Assembly (NCBI GenBank): GCA_014529385.2
Contig: CM043952.1
Location: 153,743,057-153,807,056, forward strand
Reading direction: 5' to 3'
From: Adiantum capillus-veneris
Lineage: Eukaryota > Streptophyta > Polypodiopsida > Polypodiales > Pteridaceae
DNA: 64,000 nt
In this document: positions 12,975 through 27,590 of the stretch, piece after piece
Position numbering within the stretch: the stretch's first letter is position 1
How the letters are laid out: every line of letters starts with the position of its first letter
Program-made: the position numbers and the translations under genes
Notes under the pieces: generated by a model
Databases searched by the model: none
Seen by the model: only the letters and a program-made list of their open reading frames with translations
What the model was told of the DNA's origin: nothing

Positions 12975-14275
12975 CCATTTTAAGATAGTGTCATAACAAT
13001 AAGCCCGTGAACCCACATGATAATATTATAGTGTTCTTTTTTATTCTATATGTATCTTTTCGTAGCTGTTGTTTTAGAATGTTTATTTTCAAGTTGTTTC
13101 AATATTAGCTTATATGGGTATGTTTCAGTTGTCTTTCAATGTTGTTCATCTATTGATTTATAAGAGCAAAGTTGGATTGGATTATTCTGGATTGTAAACC
13201 CTTATAATTAGCTTGTTGCAAATGATTTAGGTGTATATATCATTGTCCAAAATGGTGGTTAATATGTTACTCGACGTAGATCATGATGTTTGAAAAGAGT
13301 GTGTGCAATGATTCCATTGTATTTTTATGCTTGTATATGAGTGTGCATGTGTATGAGTGTACATGAGTGAAGTGAAAACGAGGAAGCTCCTTGGAGGTAA
13401 AGTTTCGCTTGACAAGGAATCCTCTTTCAAAAATCCACATGGTGAAAGACAAGAACAATGCACATATAGGAAATTGAGGAATCACTAAAGCTTGTTGAAG
13501 TCAAGGGGGGATGAGAGTTATAAAGATTAGGTCTAAATGAGTGTCTACAATCACATGCCATTTTGTTGTTGTGCTAATATAAACTTGTATTGTCCATGGG
13601 TAGTTACAAATGTCTTGCATGTTAGGAAGCGCCCCATGAATGTTCGGGAAAAATTTGTCTCAACTTAATATCGTGTCATTTTCAATTTCAAAAATGTCGG
13701 TTGAGGGCAAGAGGAAAAGGAGAAATTCCGCCCCAAAATAGACAAAAAATAGTGTAAAAACTTAAAAAAATAACCCAATTTTTTGAAATTTCCTCTTGAT
13801 AAAATTAAGAAAACGAAAAAATGATTTTTCTCGAACATTGCACAGCACTTAAATGAGGTTAAAAGTGCACGTTAACATTTCAAATTAAAATGCAAAGGCG
13901 GTGAAATAAAACAATAAAATAAAAGGATCCATTCACAAACTAAAACAAAAATATATATTCATGCTTTTGTAAAAAAAGATAGTTTTAATCAACATAAAAA
14001 TAAAAAATAATAATTTTATGAAATGAATCTTTATTTATGAGGTCCTTAAATGAAAAGACTCGTTCATAAATTAAAATATGAAAAAAAAATCAGTAAACCA
14101 ATATGGAACATCATGGGATAGAAATCCTATGAATCCACTCCTTAATCCTTTCTTCTCTAAAGCTTTTTTGAGCAAGCGCCTTTAAGAGTTTCAAAAAGTT
14201 GACAAAGATTTTGGGTGGCGCTTCCCATTGGCTGGCGCTCGAGAGAAGAGGTTTCTTGTGGGCAACGATGGATTG
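12975..14275. other. AT-rich stretch, no feature found
   Basis: Long A- and T-runs with no sustained reading frame, no tandem unit and no match to other parts of the window that I could see. Confidence 0.6.
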
Positions 14276-15026
14276 GCATACTTTTCAAATGATATACACA
14301 AGGAACCAAACGCCAGCATGAGGTTGGATTGAAATTTTGAGAAAACGTCTGCGCATGCCTTAGGTATACCTTTGGCTTGTCTTTTGCTCTTTTGACTCCA
14401 TGGCGGCTTGGCTTGGCTTTGGCTTGCCTGGCTTCCATTGAGGATTGGTTGAAGCTAATAGTCTTGTATAGTTAGTTGCCTCTGATGACGATGTTAGAGT
14501 AAACATCTTGGCTTGAGAGTCAAAGCTCACCACCCTCAAAAGAACCTAGTTTTGCTCACCATGTGTGGAAAATTGGGCAAGCATTTGGTTTTTTTTTGTC
14601 ACTTGAACGTGCTACACAGTCGAAATAACCCCACCACAAGGAAAAAAGTATCTCCCAACTTCAGAAATACTAAGTGAAGGATTTTTTTAAGGATAAATAC
14701 TAGGTGTAGCACCGCTTGACTTATTTTACTTGTAATCCTTTAGATGGCTCCCCAATATACCTATTTCCACCAATGGTTTCGTAGCCTAGTGGTCAAGGGT
14801 GATGTGTGGGTGGGCGGCATCTTTTGTGTTCAATTTCAAAGTTCAACTACCCCCCCAAATTTATTTATATATATATATATATACCTATTGCCTTCCAAGA
14901 CACTGCCTGGAGGGCCTCCACATCGAGAAGTAGCCACCTCCAAATAATCGTGAAAGTTTGCTAAAAGCAATTTTCCTGATCGGAGAAATAAGGCCACACT
15001 TCAAACTCTTCTGGTTTTAAGGTCAA
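14276..15026. repeat. Dispersed repeat, copy A (empty-site reference)
   Basis: This segment matches 15669-16533 along most of its length, with small deletions. It keeps the uninterrupted join GGTCAAAATTAGAAG at 15021-15035, which shows what the site at 16533/25625 looked like before the Helitron-like insertion. It contains a tRNA-like A box at about 14781 but has lost the B box. Confidence 0.85.
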
Positions 15027-15660
15027 AATTAGAAGTATTTGCATTTCTTTACACTAAAACTTGTAAAATCATTAGAGTTGGTAAATTGTCAATCAAGAAG
15101 TGAAAGGTCTTCTTGACAGCTTGCCAATGCTTAGACCCTCGGCTATGCATAAATCTGATGACCAATGAGACTGCAAAATGAATATCTGGCCTCTTATTGC
15201 ATACATAAATAAGGCATCCAGCAATCTGATAAAGAGTGACATCGGCAAGATCTCCAACAGCATGAAGACTCAATTTCAAACCTAATTCCATCGGAATAGC
15301 AATAGGTTTGCAGTCCTTAAGTCCAAACATACATAGTAATGTCTCTATGTAGCTTGCTTGACACAAGGCAATACCTCCATCACACTTCTTAAACAATATA
15401 CCCAATTAATGATGCAAAATCCCCAAGTCTTTCATCTTGAAAGTAGCATTCAAATTAGTCTTGAATTTAGCAATGTGTGTCTCATTCGGATCAACAATGA
15501 AAAAAATCATCTACATATAGAACGATGATATCATTTTATTTTCTTGTCCTTTCTTGACAAAATCACGAGGGTATGTGCCATATACTTCCTCAAATATATC
15601 ACCATTCAAGAAAGCAGTAACAATGTCTGATTGATGTACATTCCATCCAAAATGAGCTGC
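15027..15660 (-). pseudogene. Ty1/copia reverse transcriptase fragment
   Basis: On the minus strand the translation gives copia RT motifs: FLNGDIFEEVYGTYPRDFVK, a degraded catalytic stretch, then ALCQASYIETLLCMFGL, CKPIAIPMELG, KLS and the region between RT and RNase H (IHFAVSLVIRFMHS). Stops interrupt it. A related fragment lies at 26.4-27.5 kb. The first bases (15027-15090) continue the dispersed repeat into the copia piece. Confidence 0.85.
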
Positions 15661-15668
15661 CTACTTAT

Positions 15669-16533
15669 GCATACTTTTCAAATGATATACACAAGGAACA
15701 AGGTAATTTCGTGGAGTGCTATACCAAACGCCAGCATGAGGTTGGATTGAAATTTTGAGAAAATTGCGCATGCCTTAGGTACAGTTTGTTTCCTTTGGCT
15801 TGTCTTGCTCTTTTGACTCCATGGCGGCTTGGCTTGGCTTGGCTTGGCTTTCCTGGCTTCCATTGAGGATTGGTTGAAGCCAATAGTCTTGTATAGTTAG
15901 TTGCCTTTGATGACGATGTTAGAGTGGACTTCAATCATCTTGGGTTGAGAGTCAAAGCTCACCACCCTCAAAAGAACCTAGTTTTGTTCACCATGTGTGG
16001 AAAATTGGGCAAGCATTTGGTTTTTTTTTGTCACTTGAACGCCCTACACAGTTGAAATAACCCCAGCACAAGGAAAAAAGAATCTCCCAACTTCAGAAAC
16101 ACTAAGTGAAGGATATTTTTTAAGGGTAAGTACTAGGTGTAGCAACACTTGACTTCTTTTTTTTTCTTTTTTTTTTGTTTTGTTAAGACCACTTGATTTC
16201 TTTTACTTGTAATTCTTTAGAGGGCTCCCCAATATACCTATTGCCGCCAATGGTTTCGTAGCCTAGTGGTCAAGGTGGATGTGTGGGTGAGTAAGGACCC
16301 AGGCTCAAACCTCGGCGGCATCTTTCGTGTTCAATTTCAAAGTTCAACTACCCTCCCATATATATATATCCATATTGCCTTCCAAGACACTGCCTGGAGG
16401 GCCTCCACACCGTGAAGTAGCCGCCTCCAAAAATCATCAAAGTTGGTAGATTTGGAACCAGGGCTTGCTATAAGCAATTTTTCTAATCGGAGAAATAAGG
16501 CCACACTTCAAACTCTTCTCGTTTTAAGGTCAA
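15669..16533. repeat. Dispersed repeat, copy B, interrupted at 16533
   Basis: Second copy of the repeat at 14276-15026. It breaks off after GGTCAA at 16533, and its missing continuation AATTAGAAG resumes at 25625. Confidence 0.85.
16255..16330 (+). ncRNA. tRNA-derived Pol III promoter, SINE-like
   Basis: TAGCCTAGTGG at 16259-16269 fits the A-box consensus, and GGCTCAAACC at 16312-16321 is a near match to the B box. The spacing is about 43 bases, and the flanks (GGTTTCG before, TCGGCGG after) resemble a folded tRNA-like head. This is the layout of a plant tRNA-derived SINE. No cloverleaf or discriminator can be drawn convincingly, so it is not called a tRNA gene. Confidence 0.5.
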
Positions 16534-16801
16534 CTAGTATGTGACCCGCGCGTTGCTATGGCCAAGGAAACAATGCCTCTATTCTCATAGGGTTATCTTC
16601 TCTTCCAAGTGGAACACTGTCAATACTCTCTTCCTACACATATAGTCTATCACATTTATAAAAGTGATGCATGACACGACCTCTTAATAGATGCTGCAAA
16701 GCATTCTTTGATACCAAGATTGGAAGCTTCTCATAGACATTATTTTTCATGAGGTGCTAGCCCTTGTTCAACAAACTTAGGAGTGCTCTAATTCTATTGT
16801 C

Positions 16802-18780
<1,979 letters not shown>

Positions 18781-19298
18781 TGGTCAATAATGTGGATAAC
18801 GATCCCTGCAATTGCAAGTCATGCATGTCCTCAAAGCGAGACAACCCCAAGTCGATATTAGGCAAGCCTTTTTCTTTTTCTCAAGCTCTTTAAAGAAATA
18901 CATACTTCCAAAATTTTCTAAAACATATCAATATCGGTCTTGAAAAAAGACCCTTTAAAAGATAAAACCAAATAGATCTTCAAAAATTATATTTCCATTA
19001 AACAAAAAAAAATCACTAAAATTTTTCTTTCTTTTTATATCTTCAAAAAGTAAATTCGTATTAAGTAACAAAACCTCCACTAAAGTTATCCCCTTTTTGT
19101 TATATCCAATCAAAACTTCAACATTTATTTTATGTGGAATAAAAAGTCTCTTTAATTTACATTTGAAACGGTTTGTCACTTCTTACATTCTGAAAAGGAT
19201 GCCATTTCTTACAATCTTACCCTTTACTTTTGCATTTTAGATTAGATGTTTTGTAAGGTGTTGTTGGAAATGAACCAGGGAGTGACACGTGGACACCC

Positions 19299-19309
19299 TT
19301 TCCTTCCTT
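19299..19309. repeat. Target-site duplication of the LINE, left copy
   Basis: TTTCCTTCCTT, repeated at 25581-25591 on the far side of the LINE. Confidence 0.65.
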
Positions 19310-19452
19310 GATTTTCTTCTTTTTGTGCAAACTCACAATTGTGAGTGAATTATATTGAGCAGCCGAAAAAATTACAAGGTTTTGCCATGCTCATGTTAAG
19401 CCATGACAACATCCAGGAATCATAATTACAACGGCTATAAAGACAGCCACTC

Positions 19453-22400
19453 CTACCGATGGCCAAGGTTTGCCCCCGTCCTTGGTATTCCGTCTGCTGA
19501 CAACAAGGCACAAGTAGTCCTAGACCAATCCTCTGAGTGATGCTTGCGCCCGAGTGCCCATATTAGCACTTTGCTTTCCTGTATAATTTTTGCGAAGCTT
19601 GCCACCTCAAATTCTCCTTCAAAAACACGGCGGTTCCTTATTTTCCATACGTTATGAAAGAAGAAGTATCTGACAATCTGAGTGCTAACTAGGAGTGCAG
19701 GACTACTTGAGTTTTTACCTCCAAAGCATAGGTCAGTCTTGAAAAAACTAATTTTCCATGTTCTCTGGACCCACTTGCATACTTTCCCTGCGAGGCCTTT
19801 TATAGCTGGACAGTCCATGAAAAGGTGGGCCAGATCTTCTCTAGTTAACCTGCACCCCGAGCACTGATCTGAACCAATCCCTCTCTCCTGAATCTTCACC
19901 CCCATTGGTAGAGCACCCCAAATAACCTTCCATAAGAAAACCTTCATGTACTGTGGAACCTTTGGCTTCCATATGTTCTCCATTACATGCTCCCACCTTT
20001 CCTCCGGCCATTGCTTTTTCCATATCTTATTAAGGGGGCTAGACCAATTCTTCTTTTGCATCATTGTCTGATAAATGATTTTAGTATGGGGTTTCCACAA
20101 GAGACTGCTTCCGGGCCATTTCCAAGCTTTCCAGTCCAACTCCGAGTCACAGATTGGCATCACTAGATTGTCAAGTTCTTTCATCACTTTGTGGACAAGC
20201 AAGACCTCCAAAGCTATTGAGTTGGTATTGAGCAATCATAAGTTCAATGGTTTTTCAACTCTTGTTGACATTGTCCCAGAAGTGCTCAAGTCGGATCAGA
20301 CCCTTATTATTCAGCTTCCTTGATGTCTCAATTCAATAGGGAGTTTGTGGCGGATCTACAACTTTGGAGAGCCAGGGGGACCAATGTAGGATGGAGTTCT
20401 TGAAGTATCTGGCTTCTTCCCCCCACTTTAAGACTCCTGCTACTCTATTGCATTTTCTTACCAATTCTCCTGAGCTACCCCCCAATCTTAAGGTAGACCA
20501 CGCCGGGGCAAGCAACTTGTCATGAACCTCCACCCCTCTCCATTTTCCTCCCTTCGAGCCAAGTTTAGCTGCTTCTATCATATCTCTGATCATAACTGCT
20601 CAAACTTTATCCTGTCTAGCCAAGGAAACAACAAGTTTGTCGCAACAAGCTTCTGCATGGGTCACAGGGTTAAGAATCCCGAGGCCTCCTTGATTCCCCG
20701 GCCGAGCAACTGATTCCCAACTGGCCCATTGCCATGGCCTAGAAGATTTTGTGTTATTTTTCCATAAAAATGTTTTTACTGGTTTCAAGAACTCTTTCCA
20801 GTGACACTTTGCCATCTTGAGAAGCGGGCTAGTGAAGGCAATATAAGGAATCATGAAGGCATTCATCAGTTTTATCCGACTTGGGAATGGGAGAAGAGCA
20901 TACTGCCACCTACTCATTTTTGTTTTGATTTTTCCAAGCACCCACTCGAATCTTTGCTTGTGAGTTACATCCACCCCCAAGGGGGCTCCCAGATGACTAA
21001 AGATCTTTCCTTTTGTGACAATCTCCCCTGACCATACAGAAGGATCAAATGAGTCATTTTCTTATAGGGAAATCATCCTTGACTTCTCTATATTACACTA
21101 GGACCCCGAAGCTACCGAGAACATTTGTACAATCTCCAGAGCTTTCCTGATGACCTGGGGGCACGCCTTCAAGAAGAGGAGAGAATCATCTGCAAAAAGT
21201 TTTGCCAGGAGTTGTCTATTTCCTGGTAAAACAAGGCCTTGCACCTCCCCGCGTTCAGCACTAGCTTCGAGCGTCATGATTAGAGGATGTGATCCTATGG
21301 CAAAAAGTAGAGGGGCAAGAGGGTGTCCCTGTTTAATAGACCTTTTAACCTCAAAAGAGCCCACAATTCTATCGTTAAATAGGAGCTCTGACTGGCTTCC
21401 AGCCCCCATCACACGAACCATCCGACAGAGGAGCGGCCCAAAGCCTAGAGCTTCCATGATGGCTTATATATATGTCCATGTTATTCTGTCATAGGACTTG
21501 TCCAGGTCCAACTGCAGCAAAATGCACTTATGCTTTGTGATAGTTTCGTATTCTATGCCCATCATTGCTGCCAAGATGTTATCATATATGGAACTTCCTT
21601 TAATGAAACCATGTTGATGGGGGGAGATGATCTTGGTTAGTAAGGGGGCTAGTCTGAGGGCCACTGCTTTAGCTATAATTTTGTAGGCCATCGACATCAT
21701 CCTTATAGGGCGCCAATGTTGTAGTTTAGAGTAGCATATCTGTTTTGGGATGGGCTTGATAAGCCCTCTCTTCACACTTGTCTCCAACGACCCTTCGACC
21801 ATGGCTTTATTGGCCAAACTTGTGATTGGGGCTTTGAGGTCTTCCCAGAATTCTGCATAGAATTCTACCGTCATCCCATCCCAGCCAGAGGACTTTTCCT
21901 TGCCAAGGGCTTGCAATGCTAGTGAACATTTGTCTTCGGAAAATGCCCATTCCAAGTTATTAGCTTCTGAGTGGAGAATTTCCTTTTTAACACTCTGTAG
22001 TAAGGTCCCTTTGGCTTCCTCCACTTCTTGGGACTGGGTCTCCGGCCGTCCAATGATTTGACTGAGATAGCTCATTATCATACCAGCCATTTCATCCTGG
22101 TTATGAACTGATGTCCCTTTCTCATCATCGAGCGAGCGGACGTGGCCCCGGCTCTTCTTGATTTTTAGAGCCCTAAAAAATTGAGCTTGATTGAAGGCTT
22201 CCGGTTGAAAATAAATCTCCCTAGAGAGAAGTCTAGCCTTTTTTATATCTTCTATCTGCTCAGTAGCGAGGTTCGATTTGGCTTCAAGCCATCATTTGTG
22301 TTCGCCCTCAGTAACATGCCCATTGGCTTTTATAGCGGTAAGCAATTGTACCTCCGCTGAAAGATGCAACAGGTGATCCTCCCTAGCTTTCTTGATTCGG

Positions 22401-23310
22401 GGGCCCAAGGTTTTGATTTCTTTCTAGATGCTCTGAGCAAAGAGGTCCCACGCATTGTGCTTGTTGAGGTCGACATCTTTTTTTAGCTTACCCGGTGCTT
22501 TCTTGGCTAGATTCCTGAAAAGAGGGTCTTTGAATAGGTGTGCCCCTGTTACCAACAGTTTTTACCTCTTGGGGTCTGCTCCTCCTCTTTATTCTTCTTA
22601 AATTGAATGTGCAGCGGAATGTGATCCAAGAGGATTGTTGTTGGGACTACCTTCATTTCCATCAACGTCGGTATCTAGTCAGCTTGGTGCGAGCAATAGC
22701 ATCTATCCAGTCTGGAGGCAGTGCGGGCGTACTAAAGGCTTGTGTAGGTGAACCCAAGCGTGTTGTTCCATGGGCCAACATCCCATAAGTCGATCATTGC
22801 CCACTTTTCGCACAAACTTTGCCATTTAGACCTTTCTGAGCCAGCCAGCACACTGGAGGATCCTGTTCTATCCCTGCTCTTTTCTACCATGTTAAAGTCA
22901 CCAACCAACAACCACTCCCCTTCAATCGGGGTATCTCTGAGATGCATCCATAGTTTGGCTCTATCTTTTGCATTGCAAGGGCCGTACACATTCACAATGG
23001 TGAGGGGACGCCCTTCCCATCTGATTCTAATCCCTAGGATCCTGTCGGATGGGTCGTTAAGAACCAACTTCGGCTCCAATTCTCTGTCCACAATGCTGAG
23101 GACGCCACTGAAGGCGTTATTTCCTTCTCCATAGAATACCAGTTTCTTTCCTAGCATCTGCTTTCTCTTGCTATGGGTGTCTAGATGGTGTTTCGCAATG
23201 GCCTAAAAGTTGACTGTCTTCTCCTTTTTTATTTCCTCCCAGAAAAGGGTACTCTTCTTCCGGGTTTTCAACCCCTTTACGTTCCAAGATTGGATAGTGA
23301 GAGACTCCAT
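19453..23310 (-). pseudogene. LINE ORF2: endonuclease, reverse transcriptase, zf-RVT
   Basis: The start at 23310 gives MESLTIQSWNVKGLKTR, the opening of an APE-type endonuclease. NVYGPCN and WLLVGDFNMVE follow, cut early by a TAG. RT motifs lie in two frames: WDGMTVEFY, WRPIRMMSMAYKIIAK, LQLDLDKSYDRITW (22090-21464) and IKQGHPLAPLLF with catalytic LFADDSLLFL (21457-21098). The C-terminal region (20235-19453) has the zf-RVT pattern with VPQYMKVFLWKVIWGALP and CSGCRLTREDLAHLFMDC. ORF2 nicks the target and copies the RNA into it. Stops and frameshifts inactivate this copy. Confidence 0.88.
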
Positions 23311-23324
23311 CATTAATACGGGGT

Positions 23325-25001
23325 TCATTGGGATAGAGGAACAAATTCTTCAGCATCTGAATCATCCCCCCCCCCCCCCCCCTTCTCCTTGGTCTCAGGA
23401 GAATCCGGGGGTTCCAAGTCAGAGGATTTCTTTTCTTGTAGTATTGAAAATGGATTGTGCAGAGGGATAATGAACCCCCCTCCTTTCGAAGGGGTAGAGG
23501 ATGAATTAGATCCTTTCACCTCCAATGTCCTGACGACTTGTAGCACCTCGGAGTCTCTTGCCACAACCTTCACTCTTTTGGCTCTTTTCAGACCAGGGAC
23601 TTGGACAGCTGTCGCCATTGTTGTTGTCATAAATTTGGGGGTAGCAGTGGGAGTAATGATCTTATTAATATTGCATGTACCTTCAGAAGCTCGTTGTATG
23701 GGAATCGATTCTTCCACCATCTTTTCATGCATCTTCGTATCCATTTCCTCACACACCATCCCTCCTTCATCCTTCCCTGTATTTGTCCCTTCATTATTGT
23801 CTCCCTGCATCTCCAGTCCTCCCATCGGGGATTCCGTTTTATTGGGGCCCTGTACTACCGAAGCTGTAGTACCATTAGAATTCATTGGGAAATCCTTGGC
23901 GAAGTGACCAAAGTTGTTGCATTTAAAACATTCCCCAAAGTAAGCTCCAAAGTTTAGCGGAATGGTAACAAGCCCAGCTCCGACATTGATAACCATGCTT
24001 TTAGGTGGCGTCTTAGACGAATCCCATCCTATACAAACCCTGTTTGAAGTTCTGCCAAACCCTCTCTTACTAGGTATAAATAAGGGAGTGCCCAGTTGGC
24101 TAGCAAGCATCCTCAGATTATCCCACAGCCAGCTAGGCAATCCCACAAACTCTACCCAAACCGGATGAACCGCTTGCAAAGATTCAACTGAGTCGAACAC
24201 CGGCTCCCAAGGCACCACACACACCGTAGTCCTATCAAATACTAGGGGCCCTTTGTCGAGGATCTTATCCACATCATAGGCCTCTTTGAATCTCACTGAG
24301 CAAAAACCTTTAGCTAGGTAGGAAGTACTTTCAACTGCTCCTCCATGACCGAGGATTTGAGGGCCCTACAGCCATTGTATCATCTCAAACCTATTTGGGA
24401 TTCTTCCCCTAAACCCAAATACCAGTGTCATCTTAGCTTGGCTGGCTAGTTGTTTTTTAATTAGTGCTAGTGGAATCGCTACATTGATGGACTCGGCAAC
24501 CTCCACTTGCTGTGGCAAGGACTTTTTTAAAGCAGAGAAGGCTCGATCTGCCAACCCGTCTTCTACCAGCCCACTGAATTCTGAATGGGAGCAAGTTCTT
24601 TTGTTGTTGTTAGGGCCGGCCTCAAGCATTTTGTTGACTTCCAAGAGCTCTTGTTGCAGTCTAGCTTTTGTATCCTGCAGGTTTTTGATATCCCCTTCAC
24701 TTGACATCCCTTCTACTGAGCTTTTCCCATTATCCCTAGAGTTAGGCCCCTTGAGTATGCTAGCAAACGATATACCTGGCCTGCAAGTAGCCGATGAACT
24801 TGACGCTTTATTTACATTCGCACAGATTGGTCCCTGAGGAACCCCATCTTTGATGGTTTTTACTTCAAACTTGAACCCTTGCGCTGAGCCCATTTTCACT
24901 CCTGTTTCCTCATAGGGGACTTTTTCAGTCGGAGCAATTTTGACCTCTTGCATTGTTGATACCTTTGGCGAGCTAGGGCCTGACATTTCCGTGTCATTCA
25001 A
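23325..25001 (-). pseudogene. LINE ORF1, nucleic-acid-binding protein
   Basis: The frame from the ATG ending at 25001 runs to 23325, about 559 codons, with a TAG stop near 24366 that again replaces an expected CAG codon. The middle part (KEAYDVDKILDKGPLVFD, VWVEFVGLPSWLW) matches the DUF4283 type found in plant L1 ORF1. A zinc knuckle follows as CFKCNNFGHFAKDF, in which the fourth ligand is F instead of C, so metal binding is probably lost. The rest is charged and low-complexity. ORF1 proteins bind the LINE RNA in the transposition particle. Confidence 0.82.
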
Positions 25002-25580
25002 CCGGTGTCAAGACCGAGCCGCCGCCTATATCCATTGGCACCGCTAGCTCCGTTTCGGACCTTTTCCTTGCCACTAACATCTGCGAGAATTTGCAACTGT
25101 CCTTACTTACGGCCAGACCGTCTAATTCCATTAGCACAGAACCTTTAGCACCTTATCAATAGCTCAATACCACAATTGGGCCAACCGCAAACTACAGGCT
25201 CTAAGGCTATGGTGTGAGAGGGGTACAATGCAAAAGGGAGGTCTCCAAGAGCAAGGCCGATAATTAACATAGGCTGCCAACGATTATTAACGCAAGCTTC
25301 AAACGATAATAAACGTATGCAACGATTATTAACTACGTGATGACATCGCGATTATTAAGTTCAAATTGAGCAAGCGAAGCAGGAATGGCGTAGGCTAGAA
25401 CACAACTATTAGGGCAAAGACAACACATTCTCCCGCTAGTCTGCACCTGCGAGCACAGTACATAGGGTAGCTACAGCAAGGAGGGCACGATAATGCACGG
25501 AGGTGGGAGCTTGAAGAGAGCTGGAACGCCCATGAAGCTTGGCGACTGATGCTCCACTGAAAACCTAGCATTCATGTCTT

Positions 25581-25591
25581 TTCCTTCCTTA
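25581..25591. repeat. Target-site duplication of the LINE, right copy
   Basis: TTTCCTTCCTT, partner of 19299-19309. Confidence 0.65.
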
Positions 25592-25624
25592 AAAATTTTA
25601 AGGTGCATTTTAAAGAGTATAGAA

Positions 25625-26180
25625 ATTAGAAGTATTTGCCTTTCTTTACATTAAAACTTGTAAAATCATCAGAGTTGGTAAATTGGGAAGTAGGACTTGC
25701 TAAAAGCAATTTTCCTAACCCAAGAAAATAAAGCCACACTTCAAACTCTTTTGGGTTGAAGTATTTACTATCCTTTATATTAAAAACTCGTAAAGTCTTT
25801 TGGAAAATTTTGAAGTATTTACTATCCTTTATATTAAAAACTCGTAAAGTTTTTCAAGGCAAGCTTAGAATCTACCCTATATTTTGCAATTTTAGCCTGT
25901 TAAAATACCCAAAACCTTGGGTTTTTGCGAACACTTAAATTTGGGATTAGTGCACTTTAGAAAAGTAACTTCCACAGTATTTTCAAAGGGCCAAAATACC
26001 AAAATCTCTATAAAAACGTTCACAAATTAAGTGTGATTTTCATTAGCTCATAAGAATGTTTCTTATGAGCATTGCTTAACAACAAAATCATATGGCCATC
26101 TTGAATCGATAAACATCAAATGAAAAATATTTGTCAAAAATGCAATATTAAAAATGTTAGCATTTTTTGCTCCCTCCCCC
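25625..26180. other. Continuation of dispersed repeat copy B, no gene
   Basis: Begins AATTAGAAGTATTTGC, the continuation expected after 16533. It includes a 54-bp tandem pair at 25758 and 25812 (GAAGTATTTACTATCC). No reading frame of note. Confidence 0.6.
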
Positions 26181-26405
26181 TGTTGGAATTAGGGTTGCAC
26201 AGACGCACACATAGCTTGGAGAAGATGAAGAAGCTCAAGGTACACAACAGAGAGTATATTGCTTAGTGCACAATAGAAAGATAAATTAGCCCAAGAATGA
26301 TGGGCGCATATACAATGCACGAGCGAAAAAACTTCCTAGTGAGGGAAAAAATGCATGGTGGTCTTAAGTGTATTCACACGCATCACTACCATATTTATGG
26401 TAACA
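26181..26405 (-). repeat. Ty1/copia LTR, 225 bp
   Basis: The segment runs from TGTTGGAATTAGGG to ATGGTAACA, so it has TGTT...AACA ends on either strand. Next to it, at 26406-26425, the minus strand has the purine tract CCAGAGGGGATT, placing this as the 3' LTR of a minus-strand copia element. Confidence 0.75.
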
Positions 26406-27500
26406 AATCCCCTCTGGGAGTGATACGATGAATGAGACCTGGCACATAGTGTATAGGGAAGTGCCGTGCCCTGAGGACATGATCAATCCACAAAGGGAAG
26501 CAAGCCCAAAGCTTTGCTGAAAGCTTAGAGCTTCTCATGAGGCAATGCCTTTGTGAACAGATCCGAAAGGTTGTCATGTGTTGGCACATAAGCCAAGATG
26601 ATCTCTTCTTGTGAGAGGCTTTCTTTGACATGGTGATAATGCACCTCGATGTGCTTTATGCGAGCATGAAAAAATGGGTTCCTCAAAACTGCCAATGCGC
26701 TCTGACTATCAATGTAGATGATGTTGGCAGTGTCTTGTCCAACATCCAAATCAACCAGAAGGCGTTTGAACCATCTGTAAAGACTGCCATGTACTCAGCT
26801 TCATAACTGGAAGTGGCCATAGTAGGTTGCTTCTTGGTAGTTCTCGCTCAACCATGATATGCATGAACTATCCAGCATGAAACAAAAACCACTTGTGGAC
26901 ACTCGCGTGTCATAATAAGCAGCCCAATTTGAGTCTGGAAAAGCATGCAACTCTGGCATCAGTTATCCCCCCCATGGGATAAAATAACCCAAGATGTATA
27001 GTGTCAATCAAGAAGTGAAAGGTCTTCTTGACACCTTGCCAATGCTTAGACCCTCGGCTATGCATAAATCGGATGACCAATGAGACTGCAAAATAAATAC
27101 CTGGCCTCATATTGCATACATAAATATGGCATCCAGCAGTCTAATAAAGAGTGACATCGGCAAGATCTCCAACATCATGAAGACTCAATTTCAAACCTAA
27201 TTCCATCGGAATAGCAATAGGTTTGCAGTCCTTAATTCCAAACTTACATAGTAATGTCTCTATGTAGCTTGCTTGACACAAAGCAATGATGCAAAATCCC
27301 CAAGTTTTTCATCTTGAAGTAGCATTCAAATCAATCTTGAATTTAGCAGTGTGTGTCTCATTCGGACCAACAATGAAAAAAATCATCTACATATAGAAAG
27401 ATGATATCATTTTATTTTCTTGTCCTTTCTTGATAGAATCACGAGGGTATGTACCATATACTTCCTCAAATATATCACCATTCAAGAAAGCAATAGCAAT
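26406..27500 (-). pseudogene. Ty1/copia RT and RNase H remnant
   Basis: Minus-strand translation shows IIYIDSQSALAVLRNPFFH and HIEVHYHHVKE, then YVPTHDNLSDLFTKALPHE, the classic end of copia RNase H. Upstream are IHFAVSLVIRFMHS-like and FGIKDCKPIAIPMELG-like RT pieces and a degraded RT core reaching about 27500. Stops, shifts and small deletions show it is dead. It belongs to the same family as 15027-15660. Confidence 0.87.
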
Positions 27501-27505
27501 GTCTG

Positions 27506-27590
27506 GAAAAAACTTCCTAATGAGGGAAAAAAATGTCCGACGGTCCTAAGTGTATTCACACACATCACTACCACATATATTGTAACAAAT
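27506..27590 (-). repeat. Second copia LTR end with purine tract
   Basis: AAAAAACTTCCTAATGAGGG through CACTACCACATATATTG and TAACAAATCCCC matches 26323-26412, the inner part of the copia LTR plus the start of the purine tract. It is a fragment of another copy joined directly to the copia body. Confidence 0.7.

Larger units (their letters stand above)
19310..25580 (-). mobile_element. L1-type LINE, near full length, inactivated
   Basis: Minus-strand order is ORF1 (DUF4283-like plus zinc knuckle), endonuclease, reverse transcriptase and a C-terminal zf-RVT region, the layout of plant L1 elements. Its 3' end at 19310 begins, on the plus strand, with a T-rich run corresponding to a degenerate poly(A) tail. 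Both ends abut TTTCCTTCCTT, a likely 11-bp target duplication. ORF2 is split by stops and frameshifts. About 500 bases upstream of ORF1 (25002-25580) should be the 5' UTR. Confidence 0.88.

Noticed and set aside
16250-16345. A true tRNA gene
   Set aside because: Only A and B boxes fit; no acceptor stem, anticodon loop or closed cloverleaf could be drawn.
22748-23957. Long plus-strand frames near the LINE
   Set aside because: They are antisense to the endonuclease and ORF1, whose motifs are clear on the minus strand.
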